Assembly (NCBI RefSeq): GCF_004798865.1
Contig: NW_025335661.1
Coordinates: 3,691,177-3,755,176, forward strand
Origin: Varanus komodoensis
Lineage: Eukaryota > Chordata > Lepidosauria > Squamata > Varanidae
Length of the DNA: 64,000 nucleotides
Direction: 5' to 3'
Shown in pieces: positions 48,176 through 60,256 of this stretch (position 1 is the first letter of the stretch; each line of letters opens with the position of its first letter). The position numbers and the translations under genes were made by a program. A model generated the notes under the pieces. The model saw nothing but the letters and a program-made list of their open reading frames with translations, did not search any database and was not told the origin of the DNA.

Positions 48176-49188
48176 GGTGTGTGTGGATATATTTTATTAT
48201 GTGATGTTATTTACCCTTTTATTGGTTTATCTATTTTATTATATTTGTTTAACATATGTTTTCATTTTGTTTTAGCATTGTTAGCCACCTTCAGGTTATG
48301 GGGCAGCATAGAAATGGAATTAAATAAAATGAATAATATGCTAAACATGATGTTTGAGAAAGCACTGAGGTAAGAGCCTTTGCACATCCCCAAATTGGCA
48401 TGGCATAATGGTTGCAGAACACCATTATTAAAGGAATGTGTGAAGGAGGTCTAAAGTAGTGCAAGCATCTGACCATTCCCATCTATGCCCCAGAAAAGGG
48501 CATCCATCACGGAGGCCATCTGTTTCTGTTCTAAATGCAAACCTGGAGCCAAATTGGAATAGAGCCAAATACTCAGTATCCTGTAAGCCTAACTCGGTTT
48601 GAAAAACCACTACCTACTCCAGTACAGAAGGTAAGTGGTAGTTGTACAAAAATGTAATGTCCAAAGTTTTGCCAAAGCAATATCGCTCCTGCTTCTTTAC
48701 TGATGGCACAAGCTGCCTCTTCTTTTGAAGAAGCATTAGCCACCTCTAAGACCCAAATTTTCAGTCTGAGTGTCGCAAATTTCTCGCAAGAAGAGAAGAG
48801 CTACAGAGTACAATAGGGAGAGGACAATCCTCCAAGTAGCATGTGCTCATATTTAGGATTCACAAGCTGAAAGATATCCAGAAGAACAAGACCAGATTAT
48901 GTCAGTGCTATCCATCTCTGATGCAGTCAACAGTGGCTAGTTGTAATGAATGCAAATATATTGCAAAATCCTCACTGTAGATCTTTATCCCTTAGTTCAT
49001 TGCAGAAAAACAGATCTAAATTATGAATCTCACCTTGTGTTTGGTCTGATACAACTTGAGAAGAAAAAAAGTTAAGTCACAAAAGTGCTTGTTTATTTTA
49101 TGGTGACCTCTTATTTCTGAAAATGAATCTTATTTATTTTATTTATTTATTAAAACATTTTTAATAAATGTTCTTCACAGGCTGCTTG

Positions 49189-49191
<3 letters not shown>

Positions 49192-49224
<33 letters not shown>
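49192..49224. repeat. GT microsatellite (33 bp)
   Basis: Uninterrupted GT units, preceded at 49130-49170 by an ATTT-rich stretch. Confidence 0.97.
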
Positions 49225-49226
<2 letters not shown>

Positions 49227-49762
49227 ACTTAAGCAAGTGACAAACAATTGATCACCATTAGGGTTGAATCAGAATTTTGTTTCAGTTCATTTTTGACTGG
49301 GATGTAAGTAGTTCACACAACTTGGGCCAAATGAAGACCTGTACACATTCTGCAGTCAAAGTCTGTGCATCCTGAGCTTGTGATATGCTCTGTGGAACAA
49401 AAAGGCACACATTTCAGCAATGGGTACATGTGAAAATGTGCATGAAAATATTACTTTAAATAAATATTAAATAAGCTGACAATCTGATGTAGATATGAAT
49501 TTGAATAGGTCTCCAGGTGGAATTGGTAGAACCTCAAGCAGCTCAAGATTTTTGATTACACATTCCTAGCTCAATCCACTATTGGATTCCCAAAGTCGTG
49601 ACTATGCAGCTATTCAAAACTGTCAGACTGTCAACTATATTATCTGATGAAGGAAATGATCTTCCTGTAGTCTACCCAGTCCCCTTCTCCAAATCTATAC
49701 TCAATCAGAAAATAGAAGCCAGCCTTCTAAAAAGATTCCCATCCCCTATACTACTGTATCTA

Positions 49763-50620
49763 CAGTATTTTTGCAGAAATATTCACTGTCCATTGACTTT
49801 TCCATATTTTGTTGTGTTACCCTGCAATTGAAATGGGTTTATCTGTTATTTTACTACATGATTTGCTTGCAAAAGTGCTAAGTATTTTTTACAGAAGCAC
49901 AAAATGTAAGAAAACAAAATCAAACTGTAGTTGTTAGTTACTACAGGATGATTTGCTCCCTTTGGCATGAAATGCCTAAATAAGCTCTTAAGTAATGTGC
50001 TGTTTTTGGAAGTCAGTAGGTGGATGGGGTCGTCTTATGCGTGATTCCAGTGCTGCATGATCTCAGATGGAATCCACCCATTTCTGCAAGGCCCTGGTTT
50101 GTTGGAAAGCATGTCTAAAAAAGCAGCACTGTGAAGACCAAGGAGTTAACAAAGCAGCTCTTGAATAAAGTTGAGCAGGATCACCAATCAGGGTTGCTCC
50201 ATAGAAATATTCCAAACTATGAACATTCTCTGGAGCACAGCTAAATCCATTATCACAAAATGGAAAGAATATGGCTCAACCAGGACTCTGCCAAAAGAAG
50301 GCTGTCCGCTAAAACGCAGTTACTGGGAAGGGAGGGAAATAGATTTACAACCAAGTCTGAAGTAGTAGAGCCAACTGTACGGCTGACTTTATGAACATGC
50401 CACAAAGCTGGGCTTTATGGATAAGTAAAAGCATTGCTGAGAGAAACCTGTATCAAACCCATTTGGAGTTTGCAAAAAGGAAATGTGGAAAAGGAGCCTG
50501 TGGTTTGATGAAACCAAAATGGAACTTTTGACCTTGCTGCAAAATGCTATGTTTGGTGCAAAGCCAATAGCACTCATTGACCTGACAGCAGTATAACTAT
50601 CATTAAGCAGTACTGATTAC
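49763..50620 (+). mobile_element. Decayed Tc1/mariner transposon
   Basis: The left end CAGTATTTTTGCAGAAATAT after a TA at 49761-49762, and then GACTTTTCCATATTTTGTTG TGTTAC, is the inverted-repeat type of vertebrate Tc1 elements. The + strand then reads STAKSIITKWKEYGSTRTLP (second helix-turn-helix of the transposase) within 50171-50365. Near 50499-50530 comes LWFDETKME, the box with the second catalytic aspartate, followed by AKCYVWCKANSTH in another frame. The ORF is broken by stops and shifts, and the right inverted repeat and the last catalytic residue are not found. It is a dead copy. Confidence 0.75.
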
Positions 50621-50867
50621 ATTCACACATAAGCCAAAAACATATTTCAGAATTAGTTGCACATTTTACCGTCTTTTGCTCCTGCACAACTGTAAGGTGA
50701 CTGGAAATTTCTGGCTATCCTTTCTTATTAAACATTTTCACCTTTCGATTAATTACAGGTTAGTGTAATGTTAATGGATCATAATACGTGGTTGTAGTTT
50801 ACTAAAATAAGTTAGCTTTCCAAATCAACATTTCTGGTATATTTTAGCAAACCACAGGCAAAACTAA

Positions 50868-51312
50868 GGCTGGATTCAGAAAACACAACAAGCCATGGTG
50901 GTTTTTTACCATTATTGTTCTGACATGTTTTCTGCACCTAGTCATAGTATTTCACCATGGTAAATTTGGCCTTTAGAAACCATGATCACAAACAATGGTT
51001 TGTTCTATGGTTTTCTGTAAAACCATGGGTTATTTAGTTGTCTCATCATGGTTCCCACAGACCTGGTGACAGCTCCCTCAAGTTGTAGACCGGTGAGGAA
51101 GAGGCAGGTGACATAAGCAGGGAGTGATGCACCTTGGGATAAAATTTCAAGTATAGGACCTGATGTGATTCATGTCAACAGTAGTAAGGACTGAATGGGG
51201 AGATGGACACAATAAAAACAGAAACCATTTCATCATCTATCATGCGGATCATGGTAAAAATCAATGAGCCATGGTAACCGCATATGGTTGCTTGTTGTAT
51301 TAATGCGGCCCG
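50868..51312. mobile_element. Possible MITE with imperfect inverted ends
   Basis: The left end GGCTGGATTCAGAAAACACA then ACAAGCCATGG is partly mirrored at the right by CATATGGTTGCTTGTTGTAT then TAATGCGGCC. Between them the word CATGGT or a close variant recurs about ten times. The inverted match has gaps, and no target duplication was found. Confidence 0.4.
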
Positions 51313-54289
51313 AGTATGTGTTGGAATCATATATAAGCTGGATTCAAATACTAAGTTGTATTTGCTAAAAACACAAGAGAAAACTTCCGAACTACCCTTT
51401 GCCTCTATGCCATAGGAAGAGTTGGCAGCACATCTGCCCAAGTCTGGCATAGGCTTCTTCTAACACTAAATCATGGTTACAACATTAGGATGAAGTCACT
51501 GAGAATGCATACTTGTGTTGTAAGTTCAAAATGTTATTATTCCAGAAGCTTCCAGTAAAAATAAAAATGAGTATACTACTCATAGGACTTTGAATGGATT
51601 TTCACAGAATTTTGGCAAATAATTTTTTTCCCTGCTTCAGTGATTTATACAAGTAGAAGATTACAACTGAAAGCTTTTGCAACATTATAGATTTTATTTT
51701 CAAAGCCCTAATTTATTTTTTAAAAGGGTCTGCTAAATCTCAGGATAAAAACTAAAGTGGGTGGGGGAAGAAAGAGATGTACAATGTATTCCAGTAAAGA
51801 AGACAGACAAGAACAGCAACTGAGTAATGGAAATATGAGTTCACCCTGTAGTGTGAAGATTTACATAAATAATACCTGTAGAGATTATAGCAAGGTTTAA
51901 AATTTAGTAGTAGTATCCCTAAGCACATGTCTCTGGAAATGAAAACATTTAACAAATTCAGAGAAATGAGCTCTATTTTCCACTGGGGCAGAATTTATTA
52001 TTTGAATTATTCAGGGGAGGTTTATATATAGCCACAAAGATATGTGATATGCCAACTAATTTCTAATTATATTAGTCAGAAGCTCTCCACTGGGAACACT
52101 TTGTTTTCTTCAGTCATGCTAAAGCAATTCACATATTATGGTTTCTAAAAATATATTTATTATATTACCAGGACCCATAATATGGGACTCTAAAGAGAAA
52201 ATTAATTTTCTTGGATCACATCTACTGAATATTTAACTTTATATTTGAAAAAGCCATTTATCTATGACTGAATAACAATCTGTAGAGGCAACTGAAAATA
52301 AAAGATGCTAATCATGGTATTAGTCCTCTCACTGTAGGATGTGACCATGCAGCTCTGACAGACAGTGAATTGTCTGTGATGCTGACAAGATACAGGAGAG
52401 CTTTGAGAGAAACCATGCTGTGAGTGAGGATAATAAAAATTTAATCTTACCTTTCTTTCTTGACTGGTAACCTTCAGGCATTAAAACATGTGTCTGTTAT
52501 TAGCACAAAAATGAAATAGATTCAATTTTTCAGAGAGTCACTATTTTTTTTTTTTTGGTGTGTGCTTTTTTCTTCCTCTTTGTATCAGCATGTTTTTGCT
52601 GCCTAAGTTTTGCTGCCTAGTTAATTTTTTTCTGTGTGCATTAGTCATATAAAATTCAGCTTGAGAGGTTCATATAAGTCTCTATTCATGGAAAGAACAT
52701 GTGGGGAGGTTAGCAGGGCCATATAGGGTAGTCTCATCTCCTGAATTGGGCAGGTTCCACGGCCATGGCATCCTCACAGCTGTCTGTGGTAGAATGGCCC
52801 CCTCTCATCCCATGCACCTTGAGCCTCCCTGGAAAGCTTCTCTTAGTTCCCAGACAATGTGAGAGGAACTGTCTTACCTGCTGTTTTGCATTTGCATGTC
52901 TATAAAGGTTCTGCTTTACCTTAAAGTTTACCTCTAAGTTTATTTACCTTTTCTGTGTTTCTGTGTTGGGATAGTCCTCTCTCTGGTTCAAATTCCTGAA
53001 AAGTTATTTAAAGCAATACTTGTTAGCATGGAAAGCTCTTCAGAGAAATCATCCCTATGGCAGCTCATGGAGTCCCAACTGAAATATTTGCACTGTTAGA
53101 AACACTAAATTAGAGGCACTTTTCTGCAGCTATTCATGGTTTGTGAGGTGGGGAGGGGGGATGAGAACAGTTTTGATCAGGATGACCCTAAAGGTACATT
53201 CTGTGTGCATGCAGTACATTGTTTATTGTTGCTTTAGAATTGAAACTGCTCTTGAAGATGCAAAATGCACATTAAAAAAAGTGCTTTGAAGTTTTCATCA
53301 TTGTCTCCCAATATGGCTAATCTGTTGCAAAAACTGAACAATGCCATTACAGGAATTAACTAATTGTTGTAGATAACTGTAAAGAAACACCTGAACACAA
53401 ACATCAAATTGGTACTGAGAGAATAAGTTTGCTTTGTATACAGCTGTTACATTTTTACTAGGCTATGCGTTTTACAGAAGTATTATATTGCAGGTGCAAA
53501 GGCCATTTTTGTGTCTTCTGCAAGTTCTTGGCTGAATAATGCATGCCTCTACTTAAAATCTACTTAAATATGTATTAACTCAGTTGATCAACAAAACAAC
53601 AACAGCAGCAACAAAATTGTGATGGCAGTTTTTATTACTTAAGATATGGAACTTTTGTGTATCTTGAACTTCATAGTGGTGATGCTGGCATAACAAGCAA
53701 GCAAATGCTGGGAGTATTCAGTGAGTTATGACAGCTCATGAAGTGTATTAAAATGGCAATTTGTTTCACAGACTATAAACATGTATTTAATAAAGCAGGA
53801 ATTATACATTTGCTTGCATGAAGTGGAATGCAGAAGATGTGTTGCAGTCTCCATCTGAACTGTTGAATGGAGTTTCCAAGGTGAGCACTTACAGTCTTTG
53901 AATAGTCAATGCAGTATAAGTTGAAGCTTACCTAAAGTCTTTTTTAAATCATCTTTTCATTATTGGCAAAGGGTTTTCATTTTCTTTCAGTTTTCTAAGG
54001 TATCACCTCAGAATGAATCTGTTCTTTAACCAGGGTCCTCAACCCTTCCCATATCAATATGCTTGTCTGCTAAGGCCTTTCCCCCACTGCCTCTTTAATC
54101 AGAGGCATCCTTTTTCTCCAAAATGAGAGCCTCTTTTCAGCAGAAACACTCAATTCAGGGAATGCCCTCCTTGAAGAGAAAGGATGTGGGGAGGTGGAAC
54201 AATGCCAAGGTGTTTCATGTAAAAAGGAATCCAAAATTCATGCAAGTGGGATCTTTGGGTTGACCTAATAAAGACAGTACATGAAAATG

Positions 54290-54490
54290 GATTTCGGTTT
54301 CTCCCTGAAAAGATTTGCCTGATGCCTATGTTGCAGTATTTTTGGTGCCAGATAAAACATTCTTATTTGCCCAAGCAATTTAACTTTTGCAATGTAGTTT
54401 GTTTATTTTACTTACCATATTTTTCTTCTTTGCATAAATTCCTGGACACCACCTTAGAATCCCAATAAGATGGAAGATAGGAGATAAATG
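54290..54490 (+). mobile_element. LINE 3'-end fragment
   Basis: FLVPDKTFLFAQAI in one + frame (from TGGTGCCAGATAAAACATTC) is the LINE C-terminus block VKTFLF. GACACCACCTTAGAATCCCA then AGATAAATG is the usual 3' terminus. AGGGAATGCCCTCC upstream (54157) may be its NALL block, so the copy could start near 54040. Confidence 0.55.
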
Positions 54491-55707
54491 TTTTAACTAG
54501 TAACTAAATAATGGAAGAGTGTGAAAGCTTTTCCAAAGACTGCCTGCATCCTGCCTGAGCTAGTTCACTAGCCACAGCCTAAGTAGCCACCCGAACCTAG
54601 GGGGTTGCAGAATCCCCACAATTGTCTGCCTCTACCTGTGGCCATGTCAAAGGAGCTCAGATTTATAAGGGCAGTCTTATACACTATACTTCTAAAGAAC
54701 TGGAATCTCTGATATTAGAGACTTCTTTCTATCTTATATACCCTGTGGGTTTCTTGGCAGGAGAGTGGGAAGAATGATGGAAAATTTTCTGTGTCTTTGC
54801 ATTCTCCTTTGAACCATTTTGCATTTTCCTCTGAGCCCCTTTAATGTATTCTTGTCACCAAGGGTGGGGGCAGGGTTTAAGAACCTTTTAGACCAAGTGG
54901 ATCCATGAGCTTCTTTCCTTGTTGACTGGGCCACTCATTTCCCCTCTTTTCAAGATTGAAATCCCACTTTCAGGAGAAAGCACAACCATGGAAAGCAGTT
55001 GAAAGGGGCTTAGGATAAGCAGGGAGATCTCCAGTCCAATCGCTGAGGTCAGATAGCAATTTTCCTAGCCCTGGAGGAGAGATTTGCTGCATTCTATGTC
55101 TCCTCAGATCTAATCTGACTTTCACAGGATTCATCTCTAAGTGAAGTTAGAAAGTCAAACAAGTTCAACAACAGCATGATGCCCTGCTTTCGAGGCATTC
55201 TTGAGAACAGTAGGCAATTTCATCCTGCTGTAGAAAAACAAACTCAGAGAAAAAAATCAACACCTTTCAACAGTTATGCTATTCCAATAAACTAATTTTA
55301 GCAATGTTATTGTGACTCTTGTTAAAGAAGGGATATTATTAGGAGTTCCCGCCAAAAAAAAGCATATGTTGAATTTTGTTATTTTAATGTATTGGATGTT
55401 TCGTGTTCCAGCTTTTGGTTCTGGTGCCAGTTCAAAAACATTTCAGAGTAAAAATAACTAGATAAGGAGAATAAACGTATGTAAGAAAAGGTGTTGACTA
55501 ATTCTGTGTAGCGAGTGGGCTGGCAAAGAGGGATTTCTAGGCAAGGCATTACAACTAAGCTTATCTATAGCTATAGATGCCTCACTTCCCAGTTGTAAGG
55601 GACCAGGGACAGTGCTGGAGGATTCCTTTGTGTTTTGATGTGAGACCACTGGTGAATTGGGGTATGCAATATATGATTTATTTACAGTCCATATGCAGAG
55701 CATTGTT

Positions 55708-56000
55708 CTTCTTGCATGCCATCAAGTCATCTCTGACTTAAGGTGACTTTATCAATGAATGCTCTCCAAAATGTCCAACTCTACTCAGCTCTTACGAACT
55801 CAGGGCTCTGGCTTCAATTTATGGAACTGAAAAATATCCCAGTTAGCTTTCCTTTTTTTCCTTCTGCCTTCAGCTTTCCGTAGCAAGATTGTCTTCTCCA
55901 GTGAGTCTTGCCTTCTCATGATTTGGCATGACAGCCTCAGCTTCATAATTTTTGCATCCAAGTCAAGTTCTGGCTTGATTTGAACTAGGACTAACTTGCT
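55708..56000 (-). mobile_element. RTE-like LINE C-terminal fragment
   Basis: On the minus strand, within 55800-56003, LRLSCQIMRRQDSLEKTILL followed by EGRRKKRK resembles the BovB/RTE C-terminal block (FGHLMRRxDSLEK, then GxRRRGRQR) seen at 36719-36958. GCCATCAAGTCATCTCTGAC at 55720 is a common 3' motif of such elements. Divergence is higher than in the BovB copy, so it may be another RTE family. Confidence 0.45.
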
Positions 56001-56350
56001 CATCTAACAGTCCAGGGTTCCAACAACTTGAACCTAAGCTCATATTTGCCTCCAGGAACTCTCCTTATGAGCATGCCAAGGCCCCATCCCTTAGGGAGGG
56101 CCTTCTGAAAATGATCACGCTTCCTCTCCATGCAACAATCCTATAATTGGGCCACCCTTCTCTGTTAATAATGCACCATGGGATCAGTGCCCACCTCATC
56201 TGAGAAACTCCCCTGCTCCAAGTACTCCTCTGCCAACTGTACATCTTCATTATTTCCAGAGACTGCCTGCACACCCAGAGAGTCTGACCTTAAGATAAAC
56301 ACCTCCACTACTCTCATCTCAGTTTTCAGCATGGCTCACATTCCCAGGTA
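56000..56350 (-). repeat. Unclassified interspersed repeat, copy A
   Basis: From GCCTCCAGGAACTCTCCTTA to CATTCCCAG this region matches the reverse complement of 63590-63910 at roughly 75%. Shared words include CTCCTTATGAG, TGAGAAACTCCC, ATTATTTCCAGA/GGTTATTCCCAGA and CTCTCATCTCAG/CTCTCATTTCAG. It could be part of an old LTR or another element; the class is open. Confidence 0.65.
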
Positions 56351-56817
56351 CCCCCCATTCCTTTCCCCAGTTTCCTCCTCCTCCTAGCTAGCAGCCCTCA
56401 AGAATGTTCACCTGGATATGTCACTAGGCCTGTAGCTCAGCTCATACAACAGTCTCATCCACTAAGGCAAGGAGCAACTGTCGGAGCAACTGTTTCAAAC
56501 CCATTGAAGGCTATTGATCCACTGGAAAATCAAGTAGTGGGAGGTACTGCTGATAGTGAGCAGAGTCAGAACTGATGATGGATAGTTCTAGAGCCAAAAG
56601 TAGGCAAAGTCAGCAGGACTCCATAGTATGTGCACTCTTTAACAAATATTTGTTAAAATATTTGACAGAGATTACATTCCATTCCCCAAACCTATGCTAT
56701 GGTCATATGTTATATAGATCACTCCATCTTCCACTGACACCCATGTCACATGCTTCTTCATTGTTAGTAGTAAGAGGTCTAAGCAGTAATGTTACTAAGT
56801 GTATAACCTTGGCAGCT

Positions 56818-57065
56818 TAAGAGCATTGGAAAGACCATGCTGGATCAGACCAAAGGTTCATCTAGTCCAACACTCTATACACAGGGTGGAAAAAAGCTGC
56901 CCACAGGATTTCTCAAGCAGGATGGGTGCAAGACCTCTTCCTGCCCCAGCTCCTCAGCAAGGGGTGTGTGCAGGCATGCCACCTCTGGTAAAGAAGTTAG
57001 CACATAGCCAGCAAGGCTAGTAGCCATTGATAGCCTCCTCCCTCCTCAATCTGTCCAACTTACGT
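56818..57065 (-). mobile_element. CR1/L3-type LINE-derived reptile repeat
   Basis: The + strand reads GACCATGCTGGATCAGACCA, TTCATCTAGTCCAACACTCT, then much later GGCTAGTAGCCATTGATAGC and CTCCTCAATCTGTCCAACTT. This is the typical order of a very common reptile CR1/L3-like repeat in reverse orientation. About 250 bp, fairly complete. Confidence 0.65.
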
Positions 57066-59496
57066 AAGATGAAATAGGCAACAGTAGCACAATATTACTG
57101 TAGCATTACATACTAATTTATCTTTTAAATTATATGTTCAACTTTTACAGCCAATGCAGTTGCTTGAATCTTTAGCTTCTGGTGAAGCTCAGTCCCTCCC
57201 TTGTAAGATGTGTGGTGATAGTACAGAAAAATGCATTAGTTCCATATTGTTATCTCACAAGGTAAAATTCAAGAATATTTCTTCCTGAAGTCAGTCTTGT
57301 CTCTAATAAAAGACAGCAGGATGTAGTCATAGCAGTGACTCTGAGAATGCAGCCAACCTTTACGTTGAAGTCTTTATCAAAACTGATCAAGTTGCTATGG
57401 AAGTAACCTATATGTAAATCAGCTTCCCATATAAAACTGATATTGGATTATGGTATAAATGTAAATTAGATTTCTCTTTAAAATTAGTACAACTTAGAAA
57501 GTGCAGAAGGGATTTTTTGCTTCTCTTCAGGACCAGGGAAATGCTAATAGTCATTTTAGTAAATACTACTGAAGAGAAATTGAATTAATTATTTTAGCAA
57601 ATACTATTGAATAGTAACCAGCATAATTAATAGAAACCAAGATACTTCTGTTTTGTGTTACTTTTGAATGTGTGCTCCCATAAGTCTGTATTTCTGCATT
57701 AAACTGTAGCTTAAAAGAGCAAATTTGCATGAATATTTGCATTTAAACATATAGTCTGAATGTATTTCCCTCAAATTTCCTATTCCTAAACATATTTACC
57801 TGGATAAAATGTATTTTACACTGAAACTACAACTGCAACATTCAGAGTATGAAATTGGTGGATAGACAAATTCCGATTCAGACATTAATCCAACACATGT
57901 GGACCAAGGCAGTATGGATCAGAATTCACAAAGATCAAATTTCTCAAGCATACACAAATATTTACAGCTGGTAGAAAACATGGAAAATATGTTTCCATTT
58001 ATTAATTAATTCACTTCTATAACTACTAGCTGGAGTTTAGAGAGCCAACAGAGAATTTGGAGTCCCAACTCCAACCTCGGAGATGCAGTCCAAAGTTGGC
58101 GCTGGGACTCTCGATTCAGAGGTGCCTCCTCCTCCCGTCACAGTCAGCAGAGAAGGAACTGTACTGGTTAGGGTGCCAAAATCACAAATACAGTCCTGGA
58201 ACCAGCACTTTCTGGGCATTGCAAGAGCCAGGAAAGAGAAGTCAAGCTACGTAGTAGTCTGGCGACAATGCAGCCTCCCAGGCTTGCTCTCTGGTGCCAG
58301 AGGTGGCAGTCTTGCAGGTTCAGGGGAATTCAGAGGCAACACTTCCCTCCCTTTTTCTTCTACCCATAATAGCCTGCCCAGAATCCCCTGAGTTTGGAGG
58401 ATACAGGGAGCCACATGATAATGTTGTGAATCAATTATTTTTTTACTTGTTTGCTCTGAATCCCACTGGATGATATTTAAATGGGCACTTTTATAAGAGG
58501 AAATGGAAACATGAAAGCATAACAAAAGAAATAAGCAGATGAACTGCGAGCACTTGAGTGGCTAAGCCCCTGGCACTCTTCATCAAGGGACATTTAATAT
58601 TCACAAGCTGCTTTTACATTTACATGCTGTGTTTGGCAAGAGTTTTCTAATAGACAAGACTGGCCATGAAGTGATGAGAACAAAGAAAAGAAATTGTACT
58701 TCTGAAATAAAATCTAAAAGCTCAGATAATTTTTCCATAAAATATTCCTGTGTTCATAGGAACGAGGCATTTAATCCACTATAGGAGTGATAGAATGCCT
58801 TTGTGTATTCACCTTCAGCTCACCTCCACGAGAAACTCATCAATCTTTCACACAATAATTCATTTCACAAGTAGAATACTTGCGGTTCTCATACCACTTC
58901 TGGGGCAGGTGAACAATAAATACATATTTTCAGACTTAAGAATTCAATTTAAATACTGGTGCCTAACGAATTTCTGAAATGATAGGTCTGTATTCCATCT
59001 GTTGGGTTTCTTTTCAAAGGCAGTTCTATTCATAGAATACAAAACTGTCCAGAAAAGATACTGATGAAGCTGTCTTTTGGAATTCAAGCATCAGTTACCC
59101 CGGGAGAGAGTGATAGTTTGTCTGTGGCACAGAAATGTCATGCTTCCTTTTGCAGGGTACTCCAATGGCAAAATTCTTTTTCTCTGTGTTACTGAAATCT
59201 CTTGGATCATTTTAGCAATTTCTCATCTACATGCAAAGGATAATGCCAAACTGTATTTACAAAGCTCTTTTGAAAAGGGTAATTCATGGTTTCATGCCTT
59301 ACTATTTTCCCTTAATACTGGGAAATATTGAAATGTTTTGTCAATGTTTTGTTCAATTATTTTGTTTGCCTAAACATGATATTTTCATCCTTCTGACAGT
59401 CTGACCAAGTTTTTGACTGATTCCAAACAATATTTGAATTTTTCCTCCCATTTCTGTTCCATGATTCTGGGCCACCCTTTGAACAATAGCCTGTAA

Positions 59497-59511
59497 CCCC
59501 CCCCCCCCCCC
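59497..59511. repeat. Poly-C run (15 bp)
   Basis: Fifteen consecutive C. Confidence 0.95.
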
Positions 59512-60129
59512 ATGTATTAACTTCCCATTACTGCAGAATGCCTTCTTTCCCTAAGCTTTGTGAGACATTTTCCTTCAGTCTCACTGTCTTACTGGCCATT
59601 GACGTATTTGCCCTGCCCCCCTTTTTGTCCACTCCTTAATTCCTCGCTTCTCAAAAGCAAAGGCTTTGCATGCACACATTCATACTTTGTGTTAAAAAAA
59701 GACAAAAGGAAAGGTCAGGCTGCAAAGTAAATGATGTTCCTCCCAAGACTTCTTTCCACATTAGGGCTCACTAAGGATAGAACTTGGAATCCATTTTCAA
59801 GTATCTGTTGATTCTTGGGAAAGTGTATCACTACTGACCAACTACAACTTCTTTTTCACCACTCTCATTTACAATTAGGATGCCAGCTTACAGGCCGTGC
59901 AGCATATTGCATTAATCAGCTCCCTTTGTCTTAGAAATTACACATTCCCTACAATTCTATTTCATTACAATATGCAAATACAGAAACCAAATCATTCACT
60001 CCCCCAAAAAGTCATTCCAGGTTTGCTCTCTGATATATTTCTTGCCACTCTTGACAAAAATTCTTTATCCCTAGTGCCCTTTATCCCTAGTGCAGTGATA
60101 TTCCTTTACTTGCTTCCCCTGGGGCAAGA

Positions 60130-60135
<6 letters not shown>

Positions 60136-60203
<68 letters not shown>

Positions 60204-60256
60204 CCCCCCCCCCCCCCCCCCCCTCTCCCCCCCCCCCTCCCCCCCCCCCCCCCCCC
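60136..60256. repeat. Compound TC microsatellite and poly-C tract (121 bp)
   Basis: About thirty-two TC units (60136-60200) change into a C tract broken only by three T (60201-60256). The C part is unusually long and may be unstable or misread. Confidence 0.95.

Larger units (their letters stand above)
47409..48335 (+). mobile_element. L2-type LINE 3' end, split by later LINE insertion(s)
   Basis: The + strand encodes WTMEFTP and, in an adjoining frame, RLMPTLLSF then RCQVKTFLFKQVFG, the LINE C-terminus. The matching 3' terminus, AGCCACCTTCAGGTTATGGG then AATTAAATAAAAT, appears only at 48280-48335. Between them (47720-48086) sits a LINE end on the other strand. This copy is therefore older and was interrupted. 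Its left limit is approximate. Confidence 0.65.

Noticed and set aside
58030-58400. GC-richer stretch as a CpG-island promoter
   Set aside because: It is short with few CpG, and no first exon or transcript feature is visible.
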